From positions 27,927 through 91,926 of the forward strand of contig CALMSO010000104.1 of the NCBI GenBank assembly GCA_937872385.1: DNA of 64,000 nucleotides, in the 5' to 3' direction. The notes under the pieces were generated by a model. It saw only the letters and a list, made by a program, of their open reading frames with translations. It did no database searches and was not told the origin of the DNA. How positions within the stretch are numbered: position 1 is the first letter of the stretch; each line of letters starts with the position of its first letter. The position numbers and the translations under genes were made by a program. Source of the DNA: an uncultured Saprospiraceae bacterium. Its GTDB lineage: Bacteria > Bacteroidota > Bacteroidia > Chitinophagales > Saprospiraceae. Positions 18,453 through 28,529 of this stretch are shown piece after piece.

Positions 18453-18978
18453 CTTTCCAATTGACTTTGTGCTCGGATTTTACGAATTTGCAGGCACAAG
18501 CAACATGATATGAAAAGGAAACAACCCGTCACCCGTTCGCTTTGCCCAATGCTTTTTTACCATTATGGCCTTGCTGCCTTGCTTTCACTGCTCGCTTGCA
18601 CTTCGTCGCACCCCGACAGTGTTGCAGCTAAAGTATTGATAACCAATAATATGCCTACCCGAGACCAACTCATGTCCAACTGGCGGCAAAACCGTCAAAT
18701 CCTGATTGTCTATGCCAGTCTCAACCCGGAAACTGCGGCCCGCTACGAACAACTCGCCCAACAGATGCGGGTGCGCGCGCGCTACGCCACGCTGGAAGTG
18801 AAACCCTGCTCGGCCGTAACCCCCGAAGACTGGCGCAGCAAAGCCATCCTGCTCATCGGCACCAAGCAGTCGAATGCGCTGCTGCAACGCATCTGGGCGA
18901 ACATACCCATGCAATTAAATAACAATGCAATAGTATTTGATAATCAAACATATAGCGATCCGGCTACCATAGCTATGC
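18453..18978 (+). repeat. Right copy of the 526-bp direct repeat
   Basis: Same sequence as 11045-11570 apart from one base. Here it runs on into the intact glycosidase-like gene, so this copy is the one joined to the ancestral 3' part. Confidence 0.95.
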
Positions 18979-20846
18979 TATCTTTCTATCCAAATCCGTT
19001 GCACCGAAACCTGCCCCTGAGCATCGTCGCTGGCTTGAGTGATGAGGCGCTACTGCGTTTTTTAGCGTTCAAAATGGAGGAAGGTTGGCGCATTTTTGGC
19101 TGGTCGTCGTGGAATTATGAAGTGTATCAACAACAAAAACGTTTGCTATTAGGCATGCTGCATCCTGAAACCTGGGCGGTGGACAAAAAAGTGCATTTTG
19201 ATTTCAGCGGCTCGGATGCACCAGTGGCCGAAAGTGGAAATATGCAATTTATTGCACATTATAATAATGCAAAAAAATCTGATATTCAATATTTTGCAAA
19301 AGAACTAACCACTACCACCGACAGCCTGCGCCGTTTTATCAATCCTGATGCCACGCTGCCACCTATTCGATACCACCTTTATGCTTCCGCCGAAGAAAAG
19401 GCGCTGATGCTCAACAATTCGGCCCACGCGCACGCCGATTTTGCGGCACAGGAAGTACACGCCGTTTTCAACGAAACGTATCGTTATAATCAAATCGGCA
19501 AGGAAAATGAACTGATAATCAGGCATTTATTAGGCGAGCCAAAGCTATTAGCTTTAGAACAGGGGCTGGCTATCCGCTTTGCGCCACAATGGCAATTCAA
19601 AGGCTATCGGCACTGGGCACAAGGGCTTTTTGCATCTGACAATATGCTGTCCCTCAACGATTTATTAAACAATACAATGTTCGCACAGGAATCGCCTTTG
19701 GTCGCTGGCTGCCTCGCGGCTTCTTTCGTTGATTTTCTAATCGAACACTGGGGACAAGAAACTTTTTTGGAAAAATACGCTACTTGGCAGCCCAATAATC
19801 TGGAAATCAATACTTTAGAAAAAAAATGGCGCATCTCGCTGGCACAATACCCGACCGTGGCAAAAAGCGCTGCGCCCGAACTGCCCTACCTCAAAGGCTT
19901 CAATTTTGCGCACGAAGGCTACGCTATTTACAACGGCTATATGTCTAAATTGGCTACCGAATCCATTGATAAACAGGCGAATACATTACATTGTAATGCG
20001 CTATCTATTGTGCCTTATTCCTACATGGATGCACCGGACCAGCCCTCGTTCATCCCGATTGCCAATAGTGCCGGCGATGAAAATGACGAAGGCGTCATCC
20101 ACTCGGCGCTGGCGGCTAAGGCGCAGGGCATGGCTGTGATGCTGAAACCCCAACTCTGGATGGGGCGTGGCCGCTGGCCGGGCGATGTTGCTATGACCAC
20201 GGAAGCCGATTGGCAGCACTTTTTTGAATATTATCACCGCTGGCTGCGGCATTACACGCTACTGGCGGAAATTTGGGGCATTGAGATGGTGTGCATCGGC
20301 ACCGAGTTGGTGAAAACGACCAAAACCCGCGAGCAGGATTGGCGCGCCCTCATCCGCAAACTGCGCGGTCTTTACAGCGGCAAGTTGACCTACGCCGCCA
20401 ATTGGGGCCCGGAATTTGAGCAATTGCCCTTCTGGGATGCGCTGGACTACGCGGGTGTAGATTGTTATTACCCGCTTTCTGACCAGCCCGATGCCACTAA
20501 AGCCGACCTAAACGCAGGCTTTCAAAAGGTTTTGAAAAAGTTAGAAACCGTGCAACGCAAAGCAGGCAAACCCCTGATTTTCACAGAAATAGGATTCAAA
20601 AGCGTGCAATCACCCTGGCTCAATCCGCACGAAGCAAGCGGCAATGCGCCCTACCTCGGCGAGCATCAGCGCCTATGCTACGAAGTGGTGCTGGAAAACA
20701 TCCACGACAAGCCCTGGATTCGCGGCATTTTCTGGTGGAAATACCCGTCGTATCTCGATTTTCGCGGCGCAGAAAATGACGATTTCAACCCTAACCGTAA
20801 GCCCGCCGAAGCAGTCGTGCAGCAGTGGTTTGCAAAAATGCCCTGA
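18510..20846 (+). CDS. Glycosidase-like lipoprotein with a GH113-type TIM barrel
   Basis: 778 aa with a lipoprotein signal (LLSLLACTSS, lipid Cys near residue 30). The N-terminal half (to about 470) is unrecognised; it may be a peptidase-MA-like or carbohydrate-handling module. From about residue 475 (LKGFNFAHEGY) the protein reads like a GH113/GH-TIM-barrel domain, with two glutamates placed as acid/base and nucleophile: E599 in CIGTEL and E693 in IFTEIGFKS. GH113 enzymes include beta-mannanases. It is probably anchored to the outer membrane. The gene is intact, and its upstream region lies inside the right repeat, so expression should survive the insertion. Codon use is like the flanks, not the island. 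Confidence 0.75.
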   Translation: MKRKQPVTRSLCPMLFYHYGLAALLSLLACTSSHPDSVAAKVLITNNMPTRDQLMSNWRQNRQILIVYASLNPETAARYEQLAQQMRVRARYATLEVKPCSAVTPEDWRSKAILLIGTKQSNALLQRIWANIPMQLNNNAIVFDNQTYSDPATIAMLSFYPNPLHRNLPLSIVAGLSDEALLRFLAFKMEEGWRIFGWSSWNYEVYQQQKRLLLGMLHPETWAVDKKVHFDFSGSDAPVAESGNMQFIAHYNNAKKSDIQYFAKELTTTTDSLRRFINPDATLPPIRYHLYASAEEKALMLNNSAHAHADFAAQEVHAVFNETYRYNQIGKENELIIRHLLGEPKLLALEQGLAIRFAPQWQFKGYRHWAQGLFASDNMLSLNDLLNNTMFAQESPLVAGCLAASFVDFLIEHWGQETFLEKYATWQPNNLEINTLEKKWRISLAQYPTVAKSAAPELPYLKGFNFAHEGYAIYNGYMSKLATESIDKQANTLHCNALSIVPYSYMDAPDQPSFIPIANSAGDENDEGVIHSALAAKAQGMAVMLKPQLWMGRGRWPGDVAMTTEADWQHFFEYYHRWLRHYTLLAEIWGIEMVCIGTELVKTTKTREQDWRALIRKLRGLYSGKLTYAANWGPEFEQLPFWDALDYAGVDCYYPLSDQPDATKADLNAGFQKVLKKLETVQRKAGKPLIFTEIGFKSVQSPWLNPHEASGNAPYLGEHQRLCYEVVLENIHDKPWIRGIFWWKYPSYLDFRGAENDDFNPNRKPAEAVVQQWFAKMP

Positions 20847-20989
20847 AATTGTATCTTCGTGTGCGTTTTTGGGAGGTTATGGTATAACGATGTAATGACT
20901 ATAATACTTTGATTAACTTTTTGATGAAACAAATTTTATTAAAACACGCATAATCAGTTTTTTGCGTAACGAAAAGCGCTATACAAATT

Positions 20990-21526
20990 ATGATATTAAG
21001 CGATAAAAAAATCCTGGAAGCTATTGAGCAGGGCGAGATTGTAATTGAACCTTTCAATCGGGAATATTTAGGTACGAACAGTTATGATGTACACCTTGGT
21101 AAATGGCTGGCGGTGTATAAAGATGCGGTGTTAGATGCGCGCCGACATAATGAAATCGAGCATTTTATGATACCAGATGAGGGATATATTTTACAACCAA
21201 ATAAACTATACCTCGGCGTCACGGAAGAATACACCGAAACCCACGCTACGGTACCTTTTTTAGAAGGCAAATCGAGTGTAGGGCGCTTGGGTATTGACAT
21301 TCACGCCACTGCTGGCAAAGGCGACGTAGGTTTTTGCAATCACTGGACGCTCGAAATTTCGGTGAGTATGCCGGTGCGCATTTATGCCGGAATGCCCATT
21401 GGGCAGCTTATTTACTTCCGAGTGGACGGCGATATTGAAAATTATTACAACAAAAAACAAAGCGCTAAATATAATCAGCGTACCGACAAACCCGTGGAAA
21501 GTATGATGTGGAGAAATCGCTTTTAA
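20990..21526 (+). CDS. dcd: dCTP deaminase
   Basis: 178 aa. Converts dCTP to dUTP, the first step toward dTMP in many bacteria. The family signature is clear: GKSSVGRLGIDIHATAG around residues 93-109 (phosphate-binding Ser/Arg) and GFCNHWTLEI with the expected catalytic Glu at 122. N-terminal MILSDKKILEAIEQGEI is typical of Dcd. Slightly shorter than the E. coli enzyme but complete. It is followed within 40 bp by an ATPase gene that probably has its own promoter. Confidence 0.92.
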   Translation: MILSDKKILEAIEQGEIVIEPFNREYLGTNSYDVHLGKWLAVYKDAVLDARRHNEIEHFMIPDEGYILQPNKLYLGVTEEYTETHATVPFLEGKSSVGRLGIDIHATAGKGDVGFCNHWTLEISVSMPVRIYAGMPIGQLIYFRVDGDIENYYNKKQSAKYNQRTDKPVESMMWRNRF

Positions 21527-21536
21527 AAAGTTTTGT

Positions 21537-21544
21537 TATATTTG
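21537..21544 (+). promoter_or_regulatory. Candidate -7 box for the AAA ATPase gene
   Basis: TATATTTG matches TAnnTTTG. A start of transcription about 7 nt downstream would leave almost no leader before the ATG at 21552 and about 13 nt before the ATG at 21564, which favours the second as the translation start. Confidence 0.4.
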
Positions 21545-21563
21545 TTATTAAATGAATTCTGGC

Positions 21564-22769
21564 ATGAAAATCGAAAGTATTCGCCTGAAAAATTATAAAA
21601 CTTTTGCTGACTTGCAGTTAGACCGCCTTCCGACGCTGGCCGTTTTTGTAGGTGCTAATGGGGTAGGAAAAAGTACGCTATTTGATATATTCGGTTTTCT
21701 AAGTGATGCCCTGAATAATAATATCCGGCAGGCTTTGCAAAAACGAGGTGGATTTCGGGAAGTTATTTCCAGAGGACAAACGGGAATGATAGAAATAGAA
21801 TTAAAGTTTCGTCTCAATATTGCTAATAAGAATAGGCTCGTTACTTATTTATTAGAAATTGGCGAAAAAAATCGTCAAGTTTTTATTCATCGTGAGATTT
21901 TACGTTATAAACGAAGTAACTATGGCTCACCGTTTCATTTTCTCGATTTTTCCGATGGAAAAGGCTATGCGATTTCCAATGAAGAAGATTTTGCTAAAAA
22001 AGATGAAGAACTGACCCGTGAAGAACAAATATTAGCATCACCAGATATACTGGCAATCAAGGGATTAGGGCAATTTGAGCGCTTTCGGGCCGCGAGTGCT
22101 TTCCGCAATTTTATAGAAAGCTGGCAGTTATTTGATTTTCATATCACAGAGGCGCGCCCCAGCCAAGAGGTAGGCTACGCGGAGCATTTGTCCGCTACAG
22201 GGCATAATTTGGCTTTAGTAGCCCAATATATGTTTGAAAACCATCGAGATATTTTTGAGCAGGTATTACAAAAAATGAAAGGGCGTGTGCCAGGTGTAAC
22301 CGATGTAAAAGCAGCAGAAACAGAGGATGGACGCATTATTTTAAAATTTCAGGACGGCACATTTAAAGACCCCTTCATCGCCCGTTATGTATCGGATGGC
22401 ACCATTAAGATGTTTGCTTACCTTCTTTTGTTGTTTGATCCGCGCCCGCACCCTTTACTTTGCGTAGAAGAGCCTGAAAATCAATTATATCCAACTTTAT
22501 TGCCAGAATTATTGGAAGAATTCAGAATGTATGCCGAGCGGGGTGGGCAAGTATTCATTTCAACGCATTCGCCTGATTTGCTTAATGCGGCCCATCTGGA
22601 TGAAGTATTCTGGATAATAAAAGAACATGGATTTTCCAAAGTAAAAAGAGCAAGCGAAGATGCACTTGTCGCCAGTCTTTTTAGAGAAGGCAACGCTCTT
22701 GGCTATCTCTGGAAGCAGGATTACTTTCAAGGCAGCGACCCCCATCAATCTTTACATTTGGCCCCATGA
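21564..22769 (+). CDS. OLD-like AAA ATPase (defence-type)
   Basis: 401 aa from the preferred ATG at 21564 (MKIESIRLKNYKTF, the usual start of RecF/OLD-type ATPases); an in-frame ATG lies four codons upstream. Walker A is GANGVGKST at about 30-38, Walker B is LLCVEEPEN with the catalytic Glu at about 302-303, and an H-loop region FISTHSPDLL follows. This is the ATPase of the SMC/OLD class without a fused nuclease. The stop overlaps the start of the next gene, a TOPRIM-like DUF4276 protein, by 4 bp, which implies coupled translation. The pair resembles in layout two-gene antiphage systems such as PARIS (AriA/AriB); function here is inferred. Confidence 0.85.
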   Translation: MKIESIRLKNYKTFADLQLDRLPTLAVFVGANGVGKSTLFDIFGFLSDALNNNIRQALQKRGGFREVISRGQTGMIEIELKFRLNIANKNRLVTYLLEIGEKNRQVFIHREILRYKRSNYGSPFHFLDFSDGKGYAISNEEDFAKKDEELTREEQILASPDILAIKGLGQFERFRAASAFRNFIESWQLFDFHITEARPSQEVGYAEHLSATGHNLALVAQYMFENHRDIFEQVLQKMKGRVPGVTDVKAAETEDGRIILKFQDGTFKDPFIARYVSDGTIKMFAYLLLLFDPRPHPLLCVEEPENQLYPTLLPELLEEFRMYAERGGQVFISTHSPDLLNAAHLDEVFWIIKEHGFSKVKRASEDALVASLFREGNALGYLWKQDYFQGSDPHQSLHLAP

Positions 22770-23361
22770 GTGATGTAACTTTGCCAATAGAAAATGTGCA
22801 GGTGGAGATTTTAGTGGAAGAGCGCTCTATGAAAAATGTGCTCGACATTATATTGCCTCAGGTGTTGCCCACAGGGTATCAGCTTGGTGTCAATTGCTTC
22901 ATTCGCCCACACGAGGGCAAGCAAGATTTGCAAAAACAGATTCCTGGCAAGTTGCGTGCCTATCAAAACATGAGTAAAAGCTTTAAAGTTCTTATTGTTC
23001 AGGATCAAGACAGTAATGATTGTGTAGCGCTGAAAAGCAAGTTGATAAAGTTAGTTGCGCCCTACACTGATGTAACAACCGTGGTACGAATAGCCTGCCG
23101 AGAACTGGAAGCCTGGTATCTGGGCGATATGGCGGCTTTAGAGAAGGTATATCCCAAATTTAAGGCGCCAAAATATGCCTCGCGCGCCATTTTTAGAAAC
23201 CCTGATGCTGTAATGAACCCTGCTGCCGAATTAAAAAAATTATTCCTACCTTTCAAAAAATACAGGCTTCTACTCAAGTGCCCCATTATATGACCTTAGA
23301 TATTAATAAATCTTCGAGCTTCAAACATTTACTCAATGGTCTCACCAAATTATTGGGCTGA
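22766..23361 (+). pseudogene. DUF4276 TOPRIM-like protein gene with a frameshift
   Basis: The open frame from ATG 22766 gives 175 aa and stops at 23293. TOPRIM-like features are E18 in ILVEERS and the D80-x-D82 motif in LIVQDQDS; RIACRELEAWYLGD is a typical DUF4276 segment. The last residues are nonsense, but adding one A to the seven-A run at 23233-23239 restores the expected tail (KIIPTFQKIQAS, later SSSFKHLLNGLTKLLG) ending at 23361, 198 aa in all. So either the gene has lost one base, or the base is a sequencing error, or slippage makes some full product. It is the likely nuclease or effector partner of the ATPase. Confidence 0.75.
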
Positions 23362-23376
23362 AGTAAATAACTACCC

Positions 23377-26300
23377 TCAAAAACCATTTTGCTTTGCTGC
23401 GCGGGTGTCCTTGCGTAAGCTGCGCCAAAACTCACCGAAAGAATCAAATTCCTTACGAAAACTAAGCCCGGTACCTACTTGCAAGCGCTGTCCGCCGATG
23501 TCGGGCTGGAGCCTTTGATATACGCGGAGTTTGAGGCTTCTGTCCTTGCTGATAATGTATTCAATGACCACATCATTACCCACGAAAGTGCCAGCCGTAG
23601 CAGCATTGCGCACGTTGGTACCGATATCCACATTACCACCCAGCAATACCGTGAGTCGGTCGTTAAAAAAGTTTTGCCGAAGCTGTACTTCAAATTCATC
23701 ACCTCGTGTAAAGGCTTGGTCATTGCCCAAATCCACATTCTGATACTGGCTATAAGCAATATCAAAATCAATACCCGATAGCACCCGGCCATCAGCAATA
23801 AATTCAGAAAATAATTCTGTAAGTAGTAATGATAACTGATTGGAAACAAATTCACTAACGGTATTATACAAAATTTCGCTGCCCTGCAATGCTACATTCG
23901 CTGGCAAAAACTGCCCCACTACAATCAAGCCAAAAACCTGCCGATTTAGTTCATTTTGATCGCGGCGTAGCAGATTCATCTTACTGTCGGCATAAGCTTT
24001 AAGCTGGCCCACTAAAGCTGGGAAAACAATATCAAAGTTAATCATTGGGCGCATCAGCTCACCGCGCAAATCCATGATCAAGCCTACTTGAGTAGATTTA
24101 CTGGCATCATTTTTAATTTGAGCACTGGTATTTACTAAATATTCCTGAATAAAATTAGCTACTGATGTACTTAGCCCACGATATTCCGCTTCAATATTAA
24201 TTTGTGCGCCAAAGGGATCGCCGGTCCATTGTATATAACCACCTTCGCGTACCGTAAATTTTTTATTCACTACATTATACAATGTAAAAAGATATTCACC
24301 TCTGCCGATGGCATAATCACCAAACATTTGAAAATCGCCATTGCGCGGCGTAAGCACCCGAAGATTGCCCCGACCCGAGCCCTTCAAAATATCACCCGTT
24401 TGCTCATTAAACACTAATTCTACCTCTGCTTCGTCCCGAATGCCCAAATTCATTTCAAGGCTGACGCCGGTTGGGTTGCTCAAATCTTCCTTTTTTTCTG
24501 CTTCAAGGTACTGGCGGCGTTTGTCCACAAATTTAACAAACTTCAACTCGGTAGCTTCTTTATCCGAAGAAATAGGTATAATAATGCGCGTGCTATCGCC
24601 CACCGTAGCGTTGATGTAAACATCAATCTGGTTGAAAGGGCCGCTAAACCGTACATCGCCCATGCCGAGTGCATGCCCGTAGAAAAGTTTATTATCGCCT
24701 TTTTTCGTATCAAGCGCCAAAAAACGCTGGGTGCGCAGCCGGGCGTCAAGTCCAAAATCCCGTAAATAACGATGCCGGATACCCCCGGATACGGTAGCCG
24801 AATGTCCATATTTATCACGTAAAGTAACGCCGGATGCATCAAACAAAAAGTTATTTACATTTATTTTACTATTGGTAAATGAATAAGTGGTTTTTAAATA
24901 ATCAATTGTTACACTACCATCATTAATGGTAATTTGTCCTGAAGTATTGGGCTGTTCGGGTGGGCCAGTGAAGCGGAGCGCTCCATTTATCTCCCCTACT
25001 GTATTTGATATTACATCGCCAATAAAATACTCTGCTATTCTGAGCGGATATTTAGCAATATTCACTTCGAAATCAAAATAGCCGCGCGCTTGCTCAAGTG
25101 GATTGCCTCGCCCTCTGGGCGTTTCTAAGTCACCAAGGTTATAAAAACCCTTTGCTGAAAGCGTTTTATCACCATCAATAATATTTAGTTCGCCGTTTAG
25201 TACTTCTTTCAGATTGGGAGCAGTAGCTACTAAACGTAATTGACCAAAATAATCTTTATTAATTTTGAATGAATCTGCCACAACAGAAGCGCGAATTTCG
25301 GTCATTTCAAATACATTACCAATGGCTACCGCGGCATTAAATTGCCCAGTAAAATCCAGCGGTTTGTAATCCCAGATGGTATTAATAAAATCGAAATCGA
25401 AGTTGGAAATACGTGCTCGGCCGCCTCGCCTACCAATGTTTTCAATAGTGATAGCGCGGCCTTGGTGTGTAAGCGTAAAATTATTGGCTGTAAAATAATT
25501 TTTACCAAAAGTAATGACATTGGTAGAATCAATTAACCAAGGCATTTCCAATATTACAAGATTGGTGGGTTTGATACGCACTTCAAAAAGCGTACTATCT
25601 TGAGGATAAAAGAATCCTTCGACATTTAGCTTGTCAAGATAGCTCGTTGAATAATAATTAATACCAAATTCGAGTGTATCACGCCGCAAGTCGCTGATAA
25701 TAACAATAGGATCAAGCTGCTGTTTTTCATTTAGTATTGTATTGCTTATAGCGAGGTCCACCGAGCCTTTGTCGCCGAGGGTTCTCAATGTAAAGGCAAT
25801 ATCATTAAAATAAATATCATTGTACTCTAAGGTGGGTAAATCTACTTTTACTAATAGGGAATCGTTTGCACTTTTATAATATCCATCGAGCTTAAGGTCT
25901 TTGATTGTGCCTAATTTTTCATCCAAAATATGCATCAAGTTTTTGGAATCTTTAATCAATACATTATATGTGTAATCACTTTTTGTCAAGGTTTTATCCT
26001 TCGTTTTGATATTTAAGCGATTCCAGAAGGCAGTATAATTTCGTTTGAAATAACTGGTTATAATATCAGGGATTTGTTCAATATCAAATACACCAGCAAT
26101 GAGGGCTTGCATTATATCGGATTCGATGCGAAACACCTTTTTACCGTCGGGCGCAAAGATGGAATTGGCTTCGAGATGCGCGATGCGGGAAGTATCTTTT
26201 TGATTGTGGATGAGGGTAATTTGGTCGAGTACAATGGCTCCCTCCACCTGCGAGAGGCGGTCGTTGCGCAGGTTGATGTCGGCATCCACCGCGAGGACAA

Positions 26301-28266
26301 GATCTTTTTTAATAAGATTGAGTTTTTTCAAATCGAGTTTTCGTACTGTCGCTTGGAAATCAAAAACCGGCACGCTATCCTGATAATTGAGCAGCCCCCG
26401 GAAGTTCAAATCTACGTTGTCATCCTGAATGGAAAATGTACCGTCGAATAAATTGCGATTGAGTTGCCCGTCGAGGCGCGCATTTTGGTAGTTGTATTGT
26501 TTGAAAACAAAACTCTGGATATTGGCGGTGAGCGATGCGCTGGCGGTGCGCGCAGTGAGGCCCACGCCGTTTTTTACTTCTGAGGTAAAATTGACTAACC
26601 CAAAATCGGGGCTATCGGTCCATACTCCGAGGTCAAAATTTTCGAGGCTAAGCTTGCCAGAGTAATTGGCTTTGCCGCGTCCGTTTTTGAGGTTCATGCG
26701 CATATCCATGACGGCGCGTCCGATGTCTGTACGCAAATCGCCATTAGCTACAAAATCGGCAAAAAAGCCGAGAAAACTTCCCTGGAAGCGCATTCGACCG
26801 AGGCGATTGAAGTTTTCGGGGAGGTTAAGCCCCGGCAAAAGCTGGCGCAGGGTGCGCGGCGTAGCGACCAATTGGGAAAGCTGCAACTGCACAAATTCTT
26901 CGTTGCGTACCGCGAGGTTGCGGGCGCTGAAACTCCCCTCCAAGCGGGAGCCGTCGGAGAGGCGCAGGTTGAGGTCTCTGCTGCGCAGGTTGTTGATGCG
27001 GCCACTCACATCGCCGTCAAGGTAGAGCACTTGCTCGCTGTTATTGGCAAAAAAAGTATTGTTTTTCAAGCCTGGCGCAAAGGTCATAATATCACGCAGG
27101 GCTACCGAGGTATTGTTGATGTAAGCTTCAATGTTGACGGCATCTGGAAAGTAGCCGTAATCGCTCAACTGGCGGTGCCGGAAAACGAGTGTATCACCGA
27201 TTTCGCTATGGGGCGTGCGCAGTTTCATGTCATAAAGCGCGGTACGATTGGGCGAAACCACTGCTTGGCGCGCCGAGAGGGATTCGAGCACAAAGCCGCT
27301 GCTCTCACGCAAGGAAATTCGGTCAATTTCACCGGTATAAACTTGGTTCCAATAATCAAAACACAGCACGTCAATGTTGATGTCAAAGACTTCCATGTGC
27401 TGATAATCCAGTTCGTTGTGCGGGGCTTCCCTTACCGGTGCGTTGCGATAGTTGTGCAAGGCAAACTGTCCGTTTTGCAAATGAAACGATTCGATGCTCA
27501 GGTGCAAGGTGGCTGTGTCGCGTAGTGAAAGGCTATCTACCATGTGCAGGGTGGTTTCTACGGCCCGGGGTTCTGGCTCTCGCTCATCAATGCGAATAAA
27601 GGGCTTGTCCAACAGCAATGAACGAATGTCAATCCTTTTGTCGGGCAAACTAAACGCCTGAAACCGTACCCGCGCGCGCTCCACGCCTGCGTGAAGGCGC
27701 TGCCCTTGCACCATGTCTTCTTTCAGAAAGACCACCCGGTCGAGGTGCAGTTGTCGAATGTCTATATGAAAAGGGCGCTTGTCCTTACGTTTTTTTTCGC
27801 GTGGCGGAAAGAGCCGATTCAGGATGATTTCGAGGTTGGTTTCGCGGGCACCGCTTGCTTTTCGCAAATTGAAAACGGCGTCTGCCAGATTGACTTGTTC
27901 TACCACCAGCCCCTTACGAAATACTACAAATGGATTGGTCACAAAATCCACTTCGAGGTGTCGGCTGTACAGTAGGGTATCGCCTTGTAAGTCCTCGACA
28001 TAAAAACCCTTCAGCACGAGGCGATCAAAAAAAGTAAGGTATAGATATTCGAGGCGCACTTCGGTCTCCAACTCCTTGCTCAGGGTACTGGATATTTTTT
28101 GCACTAAGCGGTTTTGTACCGGCGGCCATTGGATAAGAATCATCAGCAAAACCAATACTCCCAGCAGCCCAAAGCCGATCCTGAGCACCCAGTTCAGCAC
28201 GGGCGCCAGCACTCGGATGAGTTTGTTCTCCTGTTTCGGTTGTTTTGGCTCTGGTATCACACGCAA
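23377..28266 (-). CDS. tamB: TamB-like translocation and assembly module protein
   Basis: 1629 aa, a large periplasm-spanning protein that helps move lipids or outer-membrane proteins between membranes. One N-terminal membrane anchor (residues about 27-46, IGFGLLGVLVLLMILIQWPP) is followed by AsmA-like sequence (VEDLQGDTLLYSRHLEVDF), then long repetitive beta strands, and the C-terminal DUF490/TamB domain (GEYLFTLYNVVNKKFTVREG, GLIVVGQFLPAN). There is no ATG near the start; TTG at 28266 or GTG at 28260 must serve, with a purine stretch (aggaaag) upstream. It converges with the DUF4276 gene, leaving 15 bp between them. Confidence 0.88.
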   Translation of the reverse strand: MRVIPEPKQPKQENKLIRVLAPVLNWVLRIGFGLLGVLVLLMILIQWPPVQNRLVQKISSTLSKELETEVRLEYLYLTFFDRLVLKGFYVEDLQGDTLLYSRHLEVDFVTNPFVVFRKGLVVEQVNLADAVFNLRKASGARETNLEIILNRLFPPREKKRKDKRPFHIDIRQLHLDRVVFLKEDMVQGQRLHAGVERARVRFQAFSLPDKRIDIRSLLLDKPFIRIDEREPEPRAVETTLHMVDSLSLRDTATLHLSIESFHLQNGQFALHNYRNAPVREAPHNELDYQHMEVFDINIDVLCFDYWNQVYTGEIDRISLRESSGFVLESLSARQAVVSPNRTALYDMKLRTPHSEIGDTLVFRHRQLSDYGYFPDAVNIEAYINNTSVALRDIMTFAPGLKNNTFFANNSEQVLYLDGDVSGRINNLRSRDLNLRLSDGSRLEGSFSARNLAVRNEEFVQLQLSQLVATPRTLRQLLPGLNLPENFNRLGRMRFQGSFLGFFADFVANGDLRTDIGRAVMDMRMNLKNGRGKANYSGKLSLENFDLGVWTDSPDFGLVNFTSEVKNGVGLTARTASASLTANIQSFVFKQYNYQNARLDGQLNRNLFDGTFSIQDDNVDLNFRGLLNYQDSVPVFDFQATVRKLDLKKLNLIKKDLVLAVDADINLRNDRLSQVEGAIVLDQITLIHNQKDTSRIAHLEANSIFAPDGKKVFRIESDIMQALIAGVFDIEQIPDIITSYFKRNYTAFWNRLNIKTKDKTLTKSDYTYNVLIKDSKNLMHILDEKLGTIKDLKLDGYYKSANDSLLVKVDLPTLEYNDIYFNDIAFTLRTLGDKGSVDLAISNTILNEKQQLDPIVIISDLRRDTLEFGINYYSTSYLDKLNVEGFFYPQDSTLFEVRIKPTNLVILEMPWLIDSTNVITFGKNYFTANNFTLTHQGRAITIENIGRRGGRARISNFDFDFINTIWDYKPLDFTGQFNAAVAIGNVFEMTEIRASVVADSFKINKDYFGQLRLVATAPNLKEVLNGELNIIDGDKTLSAKGFYNLGDLETPRGRGNPLEQARGYFDFEVNIAKYPLRIAEYFIGDVISNTVGEINGALRFTGPPEQPNTSGQITINDGSVTIDYLKTTYSFTNSKINVNNFLFDASGVTLRDKYGHSATVSGGIRHRYLRDFGLDARLRTQRFLALDTKKGDNKLFYGHALGMGDVRFSGPFNQIDVYINATVGDSTRIIIPISSDKEATELKFVKFVDKRRQYLEAEKKEDLSNPTGVSLEMNLGIRDEAEVELVFNEQTGDILKGSGRGNLRVLTPRNGDFQMFGDYAIGRGEYLFTLYNVVNKKFTVREGGYIQWTGDPFGAQINIEAEYRGLSTSVANFIQEYLVNTSAQIKNDASKSTQVGLIMDLRGELMRPMINFDIVFPALVGQLKAYADSKMNLLRRDQNELNRQVFGLIVVGQFLPANVALQGSEILYNTVSEFVSNQLSLLLTELFSEFIADGRVLSGIDFDIAYSQYQNVDLGNDQAFTRGDEFEVQLRQNFFNDRLTVLLGGNVDIGTNVRNAATAGTFVGNDVVIEYIISKDRSLKLRVYQRLQPDIGGQRLQVGTGLSFRKEFDSFGEFWRSLRKDTRAAKQNGF

Positions 28267-28347
28267 TATTCCGATTTTGACGATTTTCTTTCCTGTAAAA
28301 CAAGCTGCGCCTTTGAAAGTTAGTAACTGCGCCTTATTGTATGCATA

Positions 28348-28381
28348 AAAGACCCCTCTGCCATGCCAGGGGCTGGTCTTT
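28348..28381 (-). terminator. Hairpin after the glycosyltransferase gene
   Basis: AAAGACC pairs with GGTCTTT and the inner CCCCT with AGGGG, giving a strong stem; on the minus strand a short run of T follows. It lies about 150 bp beyond the stop of the gene at 28530-29288 and ahead of tamB. Confidence 0.5.
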
Positions 28382-28529
28382 CCATTGGTTTTAACCTAAT
28401 TTTAAGTGCTTGAGGGTGGTTTTCCCTTTCCGGAAACGTCATTTCTAATAAAAGTAACGTTTCTGTGCCAATCTTAGCCCTTTTGAGTGGGATACAAAAA
28501 TGGAAATGCCTCTGCTAAGCCTTTATACG

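Noticed and set aside
26872..27525. Plus-strand frame of 217 residues inside tamB
   Set aside because: Antisense shadow of a long, well-supported gene; no signal peptide or motif.
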